Assembly (NCBI GenBank): GCA_965216705.1
Contig: OZ244203.1
Span: 1,426,001-1,490,000 of the forward strand
Source: Arctic95D-9 sp965216705
GTDB lineage: Bacteria; Verrucomicrobiota; Verrucomicrobiia; Verrucomicrobiales; DEV007
Length of the DNA: 64,000 nucleotides
Reading direction: 5' to 3'
Made by a program: the position numbers and the translations under genes. This document shows, piece by piece, positions 1 to 8,206 of this stretch. The first letter of the stretch is position 1, and every line of letters begins with the position of its first letter. A model generated the notes under the pieces. The model was given only the letters and a program-made list of their open reading frames with translations, was not told where the DNA came from and ran no database searches.

Positions 1-1
1 C

Positions 2-1174
2 AGCCTGAACTACGGCAAGTATGCCTCGAACACCGGGACCTACTTCAACGCCAAGTTCAAGGGAGAGACCAAGATTGAAACGCCCACGATGCAGCAGTTC
101 TTCATGGAGAACGGCTACCGCGTCGCCAGCGGCGGTAAGGTGTTTCATGGCAATCCGGGGAATCACGGTGACGTCCTCTTCAAGAAGCCTGGCGACCCGA
201 AGCCGCCAAAAGGGAAAGACACCTTCAATGCCTACGGTTCTCCGGCTGACGGTTTTGCCCTCGATGCTACGGACGAAGAAATGAGCGACTACAAGGTCGC
301 CAGCTGGGCCATCGACGAGTGGAACACCGAGACGGACAAGCCACTCTTCATGTCGGTTGGCTTTTTCCGTCCGCATCGTCCGCTCCAGGTTCCCGCGCCC
401 TGGTTCGACAAGTTTCCGATTGATTCCATTCAGCGCCCGGCAGAACCCGCCGAAGGCGATGACTGGGATGACATGCCTGAATTCGCCCGCAAGCTGGCTC
501 GTTCCCACGCCCACAAGAATATGATCAATGGTCTCAGTGACCACGAGGACATCGTAAAACGCGAACTCTGGGACGCAACGCTCCAGGCCTATCTCGCTTC
601 CGTGGCCTTCGTCGATGCCCAGATCGGACGCTTTCTCGAAGAGTTGGAGAGCAATCCCCGCGGACGCGACACCGTCGTCATGCTGACCAGTGACCATGGC
701 TGGCACCTCGGCGAAAAGAAACACTGGTGCAAGGGCGCCATCTGGGAGCAGACCTTGAAGGTGCCCTTCATTGTTCGGGCACCGGGCGTAGAGGCCGGAG
801 CGGTCAATCTTGAGCCAGTCAGCCTGATTGATGTCTATCCTTCCCTCGTCGATCTCGCCGGTCTGGAGGTTCCGGACTTCCTCGATGGAAATTCCATCAA
901 GCCCCAGCTCTACGATCCCAAGGCTGAGCGGGATCCCGCCGTCTCTTTCTATGGCGAGGCTAACACCTCAATCCGCTCCAAAGACTGGCGTTACATTCGC
1001 TACGAAGACGGCTCGGAGGAGCTCTATCATCACCAAGAAGACCCCAACGAATGGACCAACGAAGCCGACAATCCTGAGCATGCATCAGTCAAGAAAGAGC
1101 TGTCCAAGTTCATTCCGAAGAACCCTCATCCGGGCATCAAGGTGCAGGAGTGGTTCGATAAATATCAGCCCTGA
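2..1174 (+). CDS. Iduronate-2-sulfatase-like sulfatase, 5'-truncated
   Basis: This is the C-terminal part of a type I sulfatase. The reading frame is open from base 2 and the start, signal peptide and active-site cysteine lie outside the window. Visible family landmarks are the segment SVGFFRPHRPLQVP, the metal-binding motif TSDHGWHLGEKKHW, and the C-terminal RYEDGSEELYHHQEDPNEWTN type block seen in iduronate-2-sulfatase-like proteins of PVC bacteria. Such enzymes hydrolyse sulfate esters, often on uronic acid residues of polysaccharides, and are exported. The next sulfatase follows after 36 bp on the same strand, so co-transcription is likely. The true substrate cannot be read from the sequence. 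Confidence 0.9.
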   Translation, partial: SLNYGKYASNTGTYFNAKFKGETKIETPTMQQFFMENGYRVASGGKVFHGNPGNHGDVLFKKPGDPKPPKGKDTFNAYGSPADGFALDATDEEMSDYKVASWAIDEWNTETDKPLFMSVGFFRPHRPLQVPAPWFDKFPIDSIQRPAEPAEGDDWDDMPEFARKLARSHAHKNMINGLSDHEDIVKRELWDATLQAYLASVAFVDAQIGRFLEELESNPRGRDTVVMLTSDHGWHLGEKKHWCKGAIWEQTLKVPFIVRAPGVEAGAVNLEPVSLIDVYPSLVDLAGLEVPDFLDGNSIKPQLYDPKAERDPAVSFYGEANTSIRSKDWRYIRYEDGSEELYHHQEDPNEWTNEADNPEHASVKKELSKFIPKNPHPGIKVQEWFDKYQP

Positions 1175-1210
1175 GCCAACACCCTGTAATCTCCCCTTTT
1201 TTCCTTTCTC

Positions 1211-2632
1211 ATGAAAACAATCACCCTCTCAATCGGAGCACTCCTCCTGACCGCGGCGCTGCCGCTTCACGCCGAAGACGCCAAGCCCAACGTGCTCATG
1301 ATCAGCATTGATGACCTCAATGACTGGACCGGTTATCTCGGCGGCTACCCTTCCGTGAGCACGCCTCATCTCGATGCGCTTGCCGAAAAGGGACGGATTT
1401 TCTCGAACGCGCATTGCGCGATTCCGGTCTGTTCGTCGTCACGCGTCAGTGTCATGTCAGGCCTCGCGGCGACGACACACGGCAGCTACGAGATCGGACC
1501 TTCTTACCAGCAGCTTCCGGCTTTAAACGAAGCCCCCACCCTGCACCGCTACTTCAAAGACAACGGCTACACCACCATCACCGGCGGCAAGGTCCTCCAC
1601 CACGGTTTTGGTGACCGTCTCAAAGAGGACATCGATCTCGATCTTGGTCGTCCCAAAACAGCCCGCCCGAAGGGTGGCCCTGTCAGTCTTCCCGAAGGCT
1701 GGAGTAAAGCCTGGGACTGGGGCCAGTTTCCCGAGAACGATGCCGAGATGGGTGACTACAAGCTCGCCGTAGATGCTGCGAAAGTGCTCAAGGAGAGCCA
1801 CGACCAACCCTTCTTCATGTCAGTGGGATTCTACCGTCCCCACGTGCCGCTCCTGGTTCCGCCGAAGTGGTTTGATCTCTACGACGTCGAAGCGATCCCT
1901 CTACCCAAGAGCCCGGAGTCAGATCTCTCCGATCTCCCACCCAACTTCCGCAGCATCAATGACTACGCCGTCGCTCCCAAGCATTCCGAGGTCGTCGCCA
2001 GCGGCAAGCAGCGCAGCCTGACTCAGGCTTACCTCGCTTCGATCAGTTTCGTGGACCATTGCGTCGGCATCGTGATGGAGGCGCTTGAAAGCAGCTCTCA
2101 TGCTGACAACACCATTGTGGTGCTCTGGAGTGATCACGGTTTCCACCTCGGCGAAAAGCACCACTGGGCCAAGCGCACCCTCTGGGAAGAATCGACCCGC
2201 GTGCCGCTGCTCTTTGCCGGTCCCGGTATTGAGCCGGGTGACGCCTGCGTCGAGCCCGCCAGCCTCATCGATATCTACCCCACCCTGATCGAACTGTGCG
2301 AGCTGCCCGAGCACGAATCGCTCGATGGCATTTCCCTGACGCCACAGCTCGACGATCCCACAACGGAACGCAACGAACCGGCCATCATCTCCTCTTACTA
2401 CGGCAATCATGCTGCCCGGACCCGTGACTGGCGCCTCATCGTCTACGAAGACGGAGCCAAGGAGCTCTACGACCACCGCATTGATCCCGAGGAATACACC
2501 AACCTCGCCAATGATCCCGATCACCAGGAAATTCTCGAAGAGCTCATGGCGTGGATTCCAACCGAAGGCGAGCCCGAATTCCGTGTGCCTTCCGAGCGTT
2601 TGAAAGGCCAGGGCAAACGGGAAAAGAAGTAA
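1211..2632 (+). CDS. Iduronate-2-sulfatase-like sulfatase with CSSSR signature
   Basis: A 473-residue exported sulfatase. Residues 1-22 form a Sec signal peptide (Lys start, hydrophobic core, AxA end). The metal-binding start ISIDDLNDW follows, then the signature CSSSRVSVMSG with the expected formylglycine cysteine at residue 74, and SDHGFHLGEKHHW further on. The usual Pro at position 3 of C-x-P/A-x-R is Ser here, while Arg78 is kept. The protein resembles the neighbours at 1-1174 and 3450-4940 in length and C-terminal block, suggesting tandem duplication and divergence. Substrate unknown; probably a sulfated glycan. Whether the altered signature is matured by formylglycine-generating enzyme is uncertain. 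Confidence 0.92.
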   Translation: MKTITLSIGALLLTAALPLHAEDAKPNVLMISIDDLNDWTGYLGGYPSVSTPHLDALAEKGRIFSNAHCAIPVCSSSRVSVMSGLAATTHGSYEIGPSYQQLPALNEAPTLHRYFKDNGYTTITGGKVLHHGFGDRLKEDIDLDLGRPKTARPKGGPVSLPEGWSKAWDWGQFPENDAEMGDYKLAVDAAKVLKESHDQPFFMSVGFYRPHVPLLVPPKWFDLYDVEAIPLPKSPESDLSDLPPNFRSINDYAVAPKHSEVVASGKQRSLTQAYLASISFVDHCVGIVMEALESSSHADNTIVVLWSDHGFHLGEKHHWAKRTLWEESTRVPLLFAGPGIEPGDACVEPASLIDIYPTLIELCELPEHESLDGISLTPQLDDPTTERNEPAIISSYYGNHAARTRDWRLIVYEDGAKELYDHRIDPEEYTNLANDPDHQEILEELMAWIPTEGEPEFRVPSERLKGQGKREKK

Positions 2633-2754
2633 ACCTCAGCTTCCCGTGTCGGCTCCAGCAATTAAAATTCTTTACATTCGCATTGAAAGGAATCTGAGGC
2701 TGGAAACCCAACACGGATCTAAAAGAATTTCAGCGAATGACGCGAATCATTGAA

Positions 2755-3345
2755 ATGAGAGTCACCCTTATCATCGCTCTGGCCCTTTGTAGTTCGACCT
2801 CCCTCCGCGCCGAGGAGATCATCCCCAGCGAAGCGCAAACGACCCTTCTGCGCGGCACCTTGGAACAGTCCGAGGATATTCGCATTGTGTCGGGCGAACC
2901 CGATTCCACGGGCCATGGCCCCATCACCTACTACCGGGTCCCCTTCACAGAAGGAGCTTTCTCTGCCACCTGGAAAGTGGAAGTCGATCAAGCCGTGCTC
3001 TTTGTATTCGATGGCCCCACCCGGGGCAAAGCCTCCCATCTCTTGAAGGTCTACGTGAATGGCGGTCCGGGCGGAAAAAACCGGAACGACGTCCTCACCC
3101 TCATTACTTACGATGGCAGCACCACTGCTAAAAAGAATGCCAGTGTCGTGCGCGAAGAATACCACGCCACACCGGGAGAATGGCACGACATCAGCGTGAG
3201 CTTTTCCGGCAACACTGCAACCGTCATTATCGATGGAAAAGAATTTGTCGCGACCAGTGCCCGCTTCAGTGAAGGCATTGAAAAAACTGGCGTAGGCCAC
3301 TTCACTGGCAGCCTTCTAACCAAAGAAGTGAAGATCACCAAATAG
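2755..3345 (+). CDS. Small secreted protein, LamG/DUF1080-like beta-sandwich (hypothetical)
   Basis: About 196 residues with a Sec signal peptide (MRVTLIIALALC, cleavage after a SLRA-type site). An in-frame ATG at 2737 would add six residues; the downstream start is preferred because it gives a standard signal peptide, and neither has a clear ribosome binding site. The mature part reads as alternating beta strands with phrases such as EYHATPGEWHDISVSFSGNT and ATVIIDGKEFVA, typical of concanavalin-like or DUF1080-like folds. It lies between two sulfatases on the same strand, so a glycan-binding or glycan-processing role at the cell envelope is plausible but not shown. Confidence 0.7.
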   Translation: MRVTLIIALALCSSTSLRAEEIIPSEAQTTLLRGTLEQSEDIRIVSGEPDSTGHGPITYYRVPFTEGAFSATWKVEVDQAVLFVFDGPTRGKASHLLKVYVNGGPGGKNRNDVLTLITYDGSTTAKKNASVVREEYHATPGEWHDISVSFSGNTATVIIDGKEFVATSARFSEGIEKTGVGHFTGSLLTKEVKITK

Positions 3346-3388
3346 AGCTACCTAAAGCCCAAGCCCCCTCTAATCGAGGTTCCATCCC

Positions 3389-3416
3389 TTTACACCCGTG
3401 CCCTCTATTTAACTAT
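3389..3416 (+). promoter_or_regulatory. Possible promoter upstream of sulfatase at 3450
   Basis: TTTACA (3389-3394) is separated by 16 bp from AACTAT (3411-3416), loosely matching sigma-70 -35 and -10 boxes. An alternative -10, TATAGT at 3414-3419, would need a 19 bp spacer. This is pattern matching only. Confidence 0.22.
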
Positions 3417-3449
3417 AGTTTGCAATGCAGGACACCAATTAGCCAACCC

Positions 3450-4940
3450 ATGAACACCCACATCCGAATCGGCCTTTTCGTTCTCACCGGACTCCTGGTG
3501 ACCCACCTTGCGTCGCCCTTACAGGCCGAAGAGCCCAAACGCCCCAACGTTCTCTTCCTCTCAATTGATGACCTCAATGACTGGATCGCCTGCCTCGGAG
3601 GACATCCTCAGGTCCAAACGCCCAATCTCGACCGGCTCGCGGCACGAGGCACCCTCTTCACCAACGCCCATTGCCAGTCACCGCTCTGCAATCCTTCCCG
3701 CACCTCGGTGATGCTGGGGCTTCGCCCCACCACGACCGGCATCTATTCCCTGCAGCCCGCTTTCCGCACCCTGCCCAAGTACCAAGACTACGTCTCGATG
3801 CCCCAGGCCTTTGCGGCCAGCGGCTATGCCACGTCCACTTGTGGCAAGATCTACCACAAGGACGCGGGCAAGGATTGCTTCCAACTCCAGGGCTCCCCCA
3901 CTTTGCCCAAGCGGGGCCGACCTCCGGAGCGACTGACTCCGGAAGAGGTCGGTCGCCTCGACTGGGGCCCGTGGCCTCCTAACGATTCAGATCAACGCGA
4001 TTACGCAACGGCTTCCTGGGCCGTCGAACAGCTCAGTGCGTTGGCAGACTCAGACTCGTCCGAACCGTTCTTCATGGCAGTCGGTTTTTACAGGCCGCAT
4101 GTGCCTCTCTATGCCTCCCAAAAGTGGTTCGACCTCTACCCGGAAGAGTCGGTCATGCTGCCGCCTATCCAGGAGAACGATCGCGCTGACACGCCCCGCT
4201 TTTCCTGGAACATTCATTGGTCACTTCCCGAGGCTCGCTTGAAACCGGTGGAAGAGGCCGGCGAGTGGAAGAACAAGGTTCGCGCCTATCTCGCCTGCGT
4301 CAGCTTCATGGACGCCCAGGTCGGACGTGTTCTCGACGCCCTCGAGGAAAGTGGGCGGGCTGATGAAACCATCGTCGTGGCGTGGTCCGATCACGGGTAT
4401 CACCTCGGGGAAAAAGAGATCACCGGCAAGAACACGCTCTGGGATCCCTCGACCCGCGTGCCACTCATGTTTGCCGGTCCCGGCATCGCCGCGGGTGCCC
4501 GCTGTGAGCGTCCCGTGGAACTGCTCGACCTTTACCCGACCCTGGCGGAACTCTGCCAATTGGAGTCGGTGCCTGAGGAACTCGAAGGACTCAGCCTGGT
4601 GCCACAGTTGCAAGACGCCAACGCTCCGCGAGACCGTTACGCCTTCACCTCACACGGCCCCGGCAACGATGCCGTCCGCACCGAAACCCACCGCTACATC
4701 CGCTACGCGGACGGTTCGGAAGAACTCTACGATCTCCGCAACGATCCCGAGGAATTCACCAACCTGGCCAGCAATCCGGAAACCGAGGCACTCAAAAAGG
4801 AACTCGGCGCACTGCTTCCCAAGAACCCGGCCAAACCCGCCGAAGGCAGTCACGCCCGCCTCATCGAACGCAAGGCGGATGGCTCCGTTTATTGGGAGAA
4901 CGAACTGATCGCAGAAGACGCTCCAATTCCGGGATTCTGA
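3450..4940 (+). CDS. Iduronate-2-sulfatase-like sulfatase
   Basis: A 496-residue exported sulfatase. The ATG at 3450 is chosen because it opens a clean signal peptide (MNTHIRIGLFVLTGLLVTH, ending at LQA); an in-frame TTG at 3420 would add ten residues with no signal character. Landmarks: LSIDDLNDW near residue 35, formylglycine signature CNPSRTSVMLG with Cys80, AVGFYRPHVPL, and WSDHGYHLGEKE. All expected metal and catalytic motifs are present, so it should be active on a sulfate ester, likely glycan-linked. It is the third iduronate-like copy in the first 5 kb, which points to local duplication. Confidence 0.93.
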   Translation: MNTHIRIGLFVLTGLLVTHLASPLQAEEPKRPNVLFLSIDDLNDWIACLGGHPQVQTPNLDRLAARGTLFTNAHCQSPLCNPSRTSVMLGLRPTTTGIYSLQPAFRTLPKYQDYVSMPQAFAASGYATSTCGKIYHKDAGKDCFQLQGSPTLPKRGRPPERLTPEEVGRLDWGPWPPNDSDQRDYATASWAVEQLSALADSDSSEPFFMAVGFYRPHVPLYASQKWFDLYPEESVMLPPIQENDRADTPRFSWNIHWSLPEARLKPVEEAGEWKNKVRAYLACVSFMDAQVGRVLDALEESGRADETIVVAWSDHGYHLGEKEITGKNTLWDPSTRVPLMFAGPGIAAGARCERPVELLDLYPTLAELCQLESVPEELEGLSLVPQLQDANAPRDRYAFTSHGPGNDAVRTETHRYIRYADGSEELYDLRNDPEEFTNLASNPETEALKKELGALLPKNPAKPAEGSHARLIERKADGSVYWENELIAEDAPIPGF

Positions 4941-5031
4941 GAAATCGCAGCGTCAGCTCTCAATCGAAACTTTTCCCTGCTCCATCTTCCAGTCTTAAGA
5001 ATTTCACCAGAACGCAAACCAAAGTTGCCCC

Positions 5032-8000
5032 ATGTACAAGCACTCTCACCTGATCACCCTTCTCTTTTGTCTCACCGCTCTCTCAGCCAAGGCCGAAGCG
5101 GCCCCGACCAACCTGCAATGGGTCTCCGAAGAGCCCAAGCCTCAATGGATCTGGCGGGCCGACAAGACAGACAACGAGCCCATTTACTTCCGCAAGAGTT
5201 TCGAGGCCCCGTCCGAGATCACTTCGGCCACGCTCTACGCCACTTGTGACAACGGTGCCGACGTTTACCTGAATGGAGAGAAAGTCGGAACCGCAGCTGA
5301 CTGGGGCGCCCCCATTATTCTCCAGGACGCAGCCAAGCACCTCCAGGCGGGTCAAACCAATGCCATCGCCGTCAAAGCTCGAAATCGCGGTGGCCTCGCC
5401 GCGTTTGTTTTCAAACTCGTAATCGAGCATCCCGGCGGCAAAACGACCGTCATCTCGGATCCGTCCTGGAAGATGAATCTCTTTGCCTCCGACAACTGGA
5501 GCCAGCGTGAGTTCGATGATTCCACTTGGAACCAGGAGCTCAAATCACTTGGGGCGCTCGGCAAGAAACCCTGGGGTGTCCCGGGATTGAGTCGGGGAGC
5601 AACGGCCAAACCAGCGGGCGGACAGACAGGTGGCGGCAGCAACAAAGGCAATGCACTCGATGCCAACGCCATCACCGTGGCAGAGGGTTTCAAAGCAGAA
5701 TTGCTCTACGAAGTGCCCAAGTCCGAGCAAGGCAGTTGGGTTTCTCTCACCACCGACGACCAGGGCCGCTTACTCGCCTCCGACCAGGGCGACGCGGGTC
5801 TCTATCGCATCACCGTTTCAGAATCCTCCCAGACGCCTTCCGTCGAAGTTGAAAAAATGCCCGTCGAGATCTCAGGAGCGCAGGGTTTGGTCTGGCACAA
5901 CGACTCGCTCTACTTCAATCGCAATGGCGGTCCTTTCTACCGGGTCACAGACTCCAACGGTGATGGCCAACTCGATGCCGCCGAAGAGCTGCCGGGTTCC
6001 AGCGGCAAGGGCGAGCACGGCAATCACGCGGTCATTGTGGCCGAAGACGGTAAACACCTCTACGTCGACGGCGGCAACTCCACCATCCTGCCTGACGCCT
6101 CCGCCATTTCCGGATCCCGGGTCCAAGGCTGGGACGAAGATCTTCTCCTTAAACGGGAATGGGATGCCAACGGCCACGCTCGTGGACGCCTCGCTCCCGG
6201 CGGTTGGATCAGTAAATTCAATCCTGACACCAAGACCCACGACATCATCTCGATGGGTTACCGCAATCAATACGACATCGCCCTGAACCGCGCCGGCGAC
6301 CTCTTCACCTACGACGCCGATATGGAGTGGGACCTCGGCACGCCCTGGTATCGCCCCACCCGCATCAACCATGTCCTGAGTGGTTCCGACTACGGCTGGC
6401 GCAGCGGCTCCGGCAAATGGCCCGAGTATTACGAGGACAGCCTGCCAGCCCTGGTCAACATTGGCCCTGGCTCACCCACCGGAGTCGTTTCCGGTCTGGG
6501 TTCCAAGTTTCCCGCGAAATATCAGGATGCGCTCTACGCCCTCGACTGGACCTTTGGAACTATCTACGCCATTCACCTCACGCCTGACGGTGCCGGCTAC
6601 CAGGCCGAACAGGAGCCGTTCTGCTTCGGAGCCCCACTGCCGGTCACCGATGCCATCATCGGGCACGACGGCGCTCTCTACTTCACGATTGGAGGACGCA
6701 ACACGCAGTCCGCTCTCTACCGAGTCACCTACACCGGAGACGAATCGACGGAACCTGTTTCGGGTGAACTGCCGGGAGAAGAAGCCCGCGAACTTCGCCG
6801 CAGTTTGGAAGCATTTCATAATACCGAAAATGCCGACGCCGTCGCCACGGCCTGGCCCCACCTTTCCAGCAGCGATCGCTGGCTTCGTCATGCCGCGCGT
6901 GTCGCCATTGAATCCCAGCCGCTGGAACAGTGGGCTGACAAAGTGACAAGCGAAGAGAATCCACAGGCCCGCATCACCGGAGCAGTCGCTCTGGCCCGCC
7001 AGGGCGACGCGTCTCATCAAGCCGCTCTCGTCGACGCCCTGCTCGACCTCGACCCGGCGACGCTCAGCGAGTCCGAATTCCTCGGCCTGCTTCGGGCTTA
7101 CGCGCTCACCTTTATTCGCCTCGACGCACCCGGCGACGCTCAGCGCGAAGCCGTCATCGCTGAGCTGGATGCTCACTTCCCTAACGAAAGCAACGATGTG
7201 AACACCGAACTGGTACGGGTCCTCGTTTACCTCCAGTCACCCACCGTGATTGAAAAGACCCTCGAGATGATCGCCAGCCGCGGTGAGCCCATCGTTCCCG
7301 AATGGACCGAACTGGCCCAGCGGAATTCCCGCTATGGCGGTCGTGTTCTTGCCATGCTCGCCAACCACCCGCCTACCCACGAGGTTCACTATGCCTTCAT
7401 GCTGCGCAACCTGCGCGACGGCTGGACCATGGAGCAACGCCGTGACTACATTGAGTTCATCAATGAAGCGGCCAAGTACCCCGGCGGCAACAGCTACGCC
7501 AAATTCCTCACCGGCGTTCGGGACGATATGCTCGGCCAGTTAAGCAATGCCGAGCGCGCCGAATTGGCCGACATCAGCGGAGAGAGCTTCAATCCGGTTC
7601 CGGATTTCGAAATCACACCACCCAAAGGTCCCGGTAAGAACTGGACCGTGGCTGAAGCCGCCAAACACGCCAGAAAGGACGGCAAAGCGATTCGCGGCGC
7701 CGATTTCAACAGCGGTCGCAATCTTTTCCACGCCATCGGCTGCGCGGCCTGCCATCGCTTTGACAACCTCGGCGGCGACATCGGCCCTGACCTGACCACG
7801 GTGGGCAACAAGTTCGATATCAACTACCTGCTCGAGTCCATCATCGAACCCAGCAAAGTGATCAGCGATCAGTACGGCTCCAAGATCGTGACGATGAAGG
7901 ATGGCACCATTCACTCCGGCCTCGTTGTGGAACGAGGCGAAGAGGTCGACGTCTATCCCGCTGCCAAAACCACCGAGGAGCTCAAACCGGCCACTCTCAA

Positions 8001-8148
8001 GACCAGCGAAATCGCCAAGATCGAGGAAACACCCGTTTCCCAAATGCCGCCTATGATGATGAATGGGCTCAACGGCGACGAAGTGCGCGACCTGATCGCC
8101 TACCTGCTTTCCGGAGGCGATCCGAAGGCGCGGCTGTATGGGAATTGA
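5032..8148 (+). CDS. PVC-type membrane-bound dehydrogenase: propeller, HEAT and heme domain
   Basis: A 1038-residue secreted multidomain protein. After a signal peptide (about 1-22) comes a jelly-roll, rhamnosidase-N-terminus-like region (about 25-155), then a sugar-dehydrogenase-like beta-propeller (about 205-575) of the kind known as the Pirellula/Verrucomicrobium dehydrogenase domain, a HEAT-like helical stretch (about 590-840), and a terminal heme domain with CAACH at 904-908 followed by GGDIGPDLTTVGNKF and GLVVERGEE. Relatives are thought to oxidise sugars or alcohols at the envelope and pass electrons to c-type heme; the substrate is unknown. It follows the sulfatase group, consistent with polysaccharide use. 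Confidence 0.9.
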   Translation: MYKHSHLITLLFCLTALSAKAEAAPTNLQWVSEEPKPQWIWRADKTDNEPIYFRKSFEAPSEITSATLYATCDNGADVYLNGEKVGTAADWGAPIILQDAAKHLQAGQTNAIAVKARNRGGLAAFVFKLVIEHPGGKTTVISDPSWKMNLFASDNWSQREFDDSTWNQELKSLGALGKKPWGVPGLSRGATAKPAGGQTGGGSNKGNALDANAITVAEGFKAELLYEVPKSEQGSWVSLTTDDQGRLLASDQGDAGLYRITVSESSQTPSVEVEKMPVEISGAQGLVWHNDSLYFNRNGGPFYRVTDSNGDGQLDAAEELPGSSGKGEHGNHAVIVAEDGKHLYVDGGNSTILPDASAISGSRVQGWDEDLLLKREWDANGHARGRLAPGGWISKFNPDTKTHDIISMGYRNQYDIALNRAGDLFTYDADMEWDLGTPWYRPTRINHVLSGSDYGWRSGSGKWPEYYEDSLPALVNIGPGSPTGVVSGLGSKFPAKYQDALYALDWTFGTIYAIHLTPDGAGYQAEQEPFCFGAPLPVTDAIIGHDGALYFTIGGRNTQSALYRVTYTGDESTEPVSGELPGEEARELRRSLEAFHNTENADAVATAWPHLSSSDRWLRHAARVAIESQPLEQWADKVTSEENPQARITGAVALARQGDASHQAALVDALLDLDPATLSESEFLGLLRAYALTFIRLDAPGDAQREAVIAELDAHFPNESNDVNTELVRVLVYLQSPTVIEKTLEMIASRGEPIVPEWTELAQRNSRYGGRVLAMLANHPPTHEVHYAFMLRNLRDGWTMEQRRDYIEFINEAAKYPGGNSYAKFLTGVRDDMLGQLSNAERAELADISGESFNPVPDFEITPPKGPGKNWTVAEAAKHARKDGKAIRGADFNSGRNLFHAIGCAACHRFDNLGGDIGPDLTTVGNKFDINYLLESIIEPSKVISDQYGSKIVTMKDGTIHSGLVVERGEEVDVYPAAKTTEELKPATLKTSEIAKIEETPVSQMPPMMMNGLNGDEVRDLIAYLLSGGDPKARLYGN

Positions 8149-8206
8149 TTCAACTTCGGCATCGCTTTCCCGGGGCAAATCTGCTTTGCTCCGGGACCTG
8201 CCGCAC

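Noticed and set aside
1919..2524. 201-codon minus-strand frame inside the sulfatase
   Set aside because: A shadow of a GC-rich gene; the plus strand has an intact sulfatase with all motifs.
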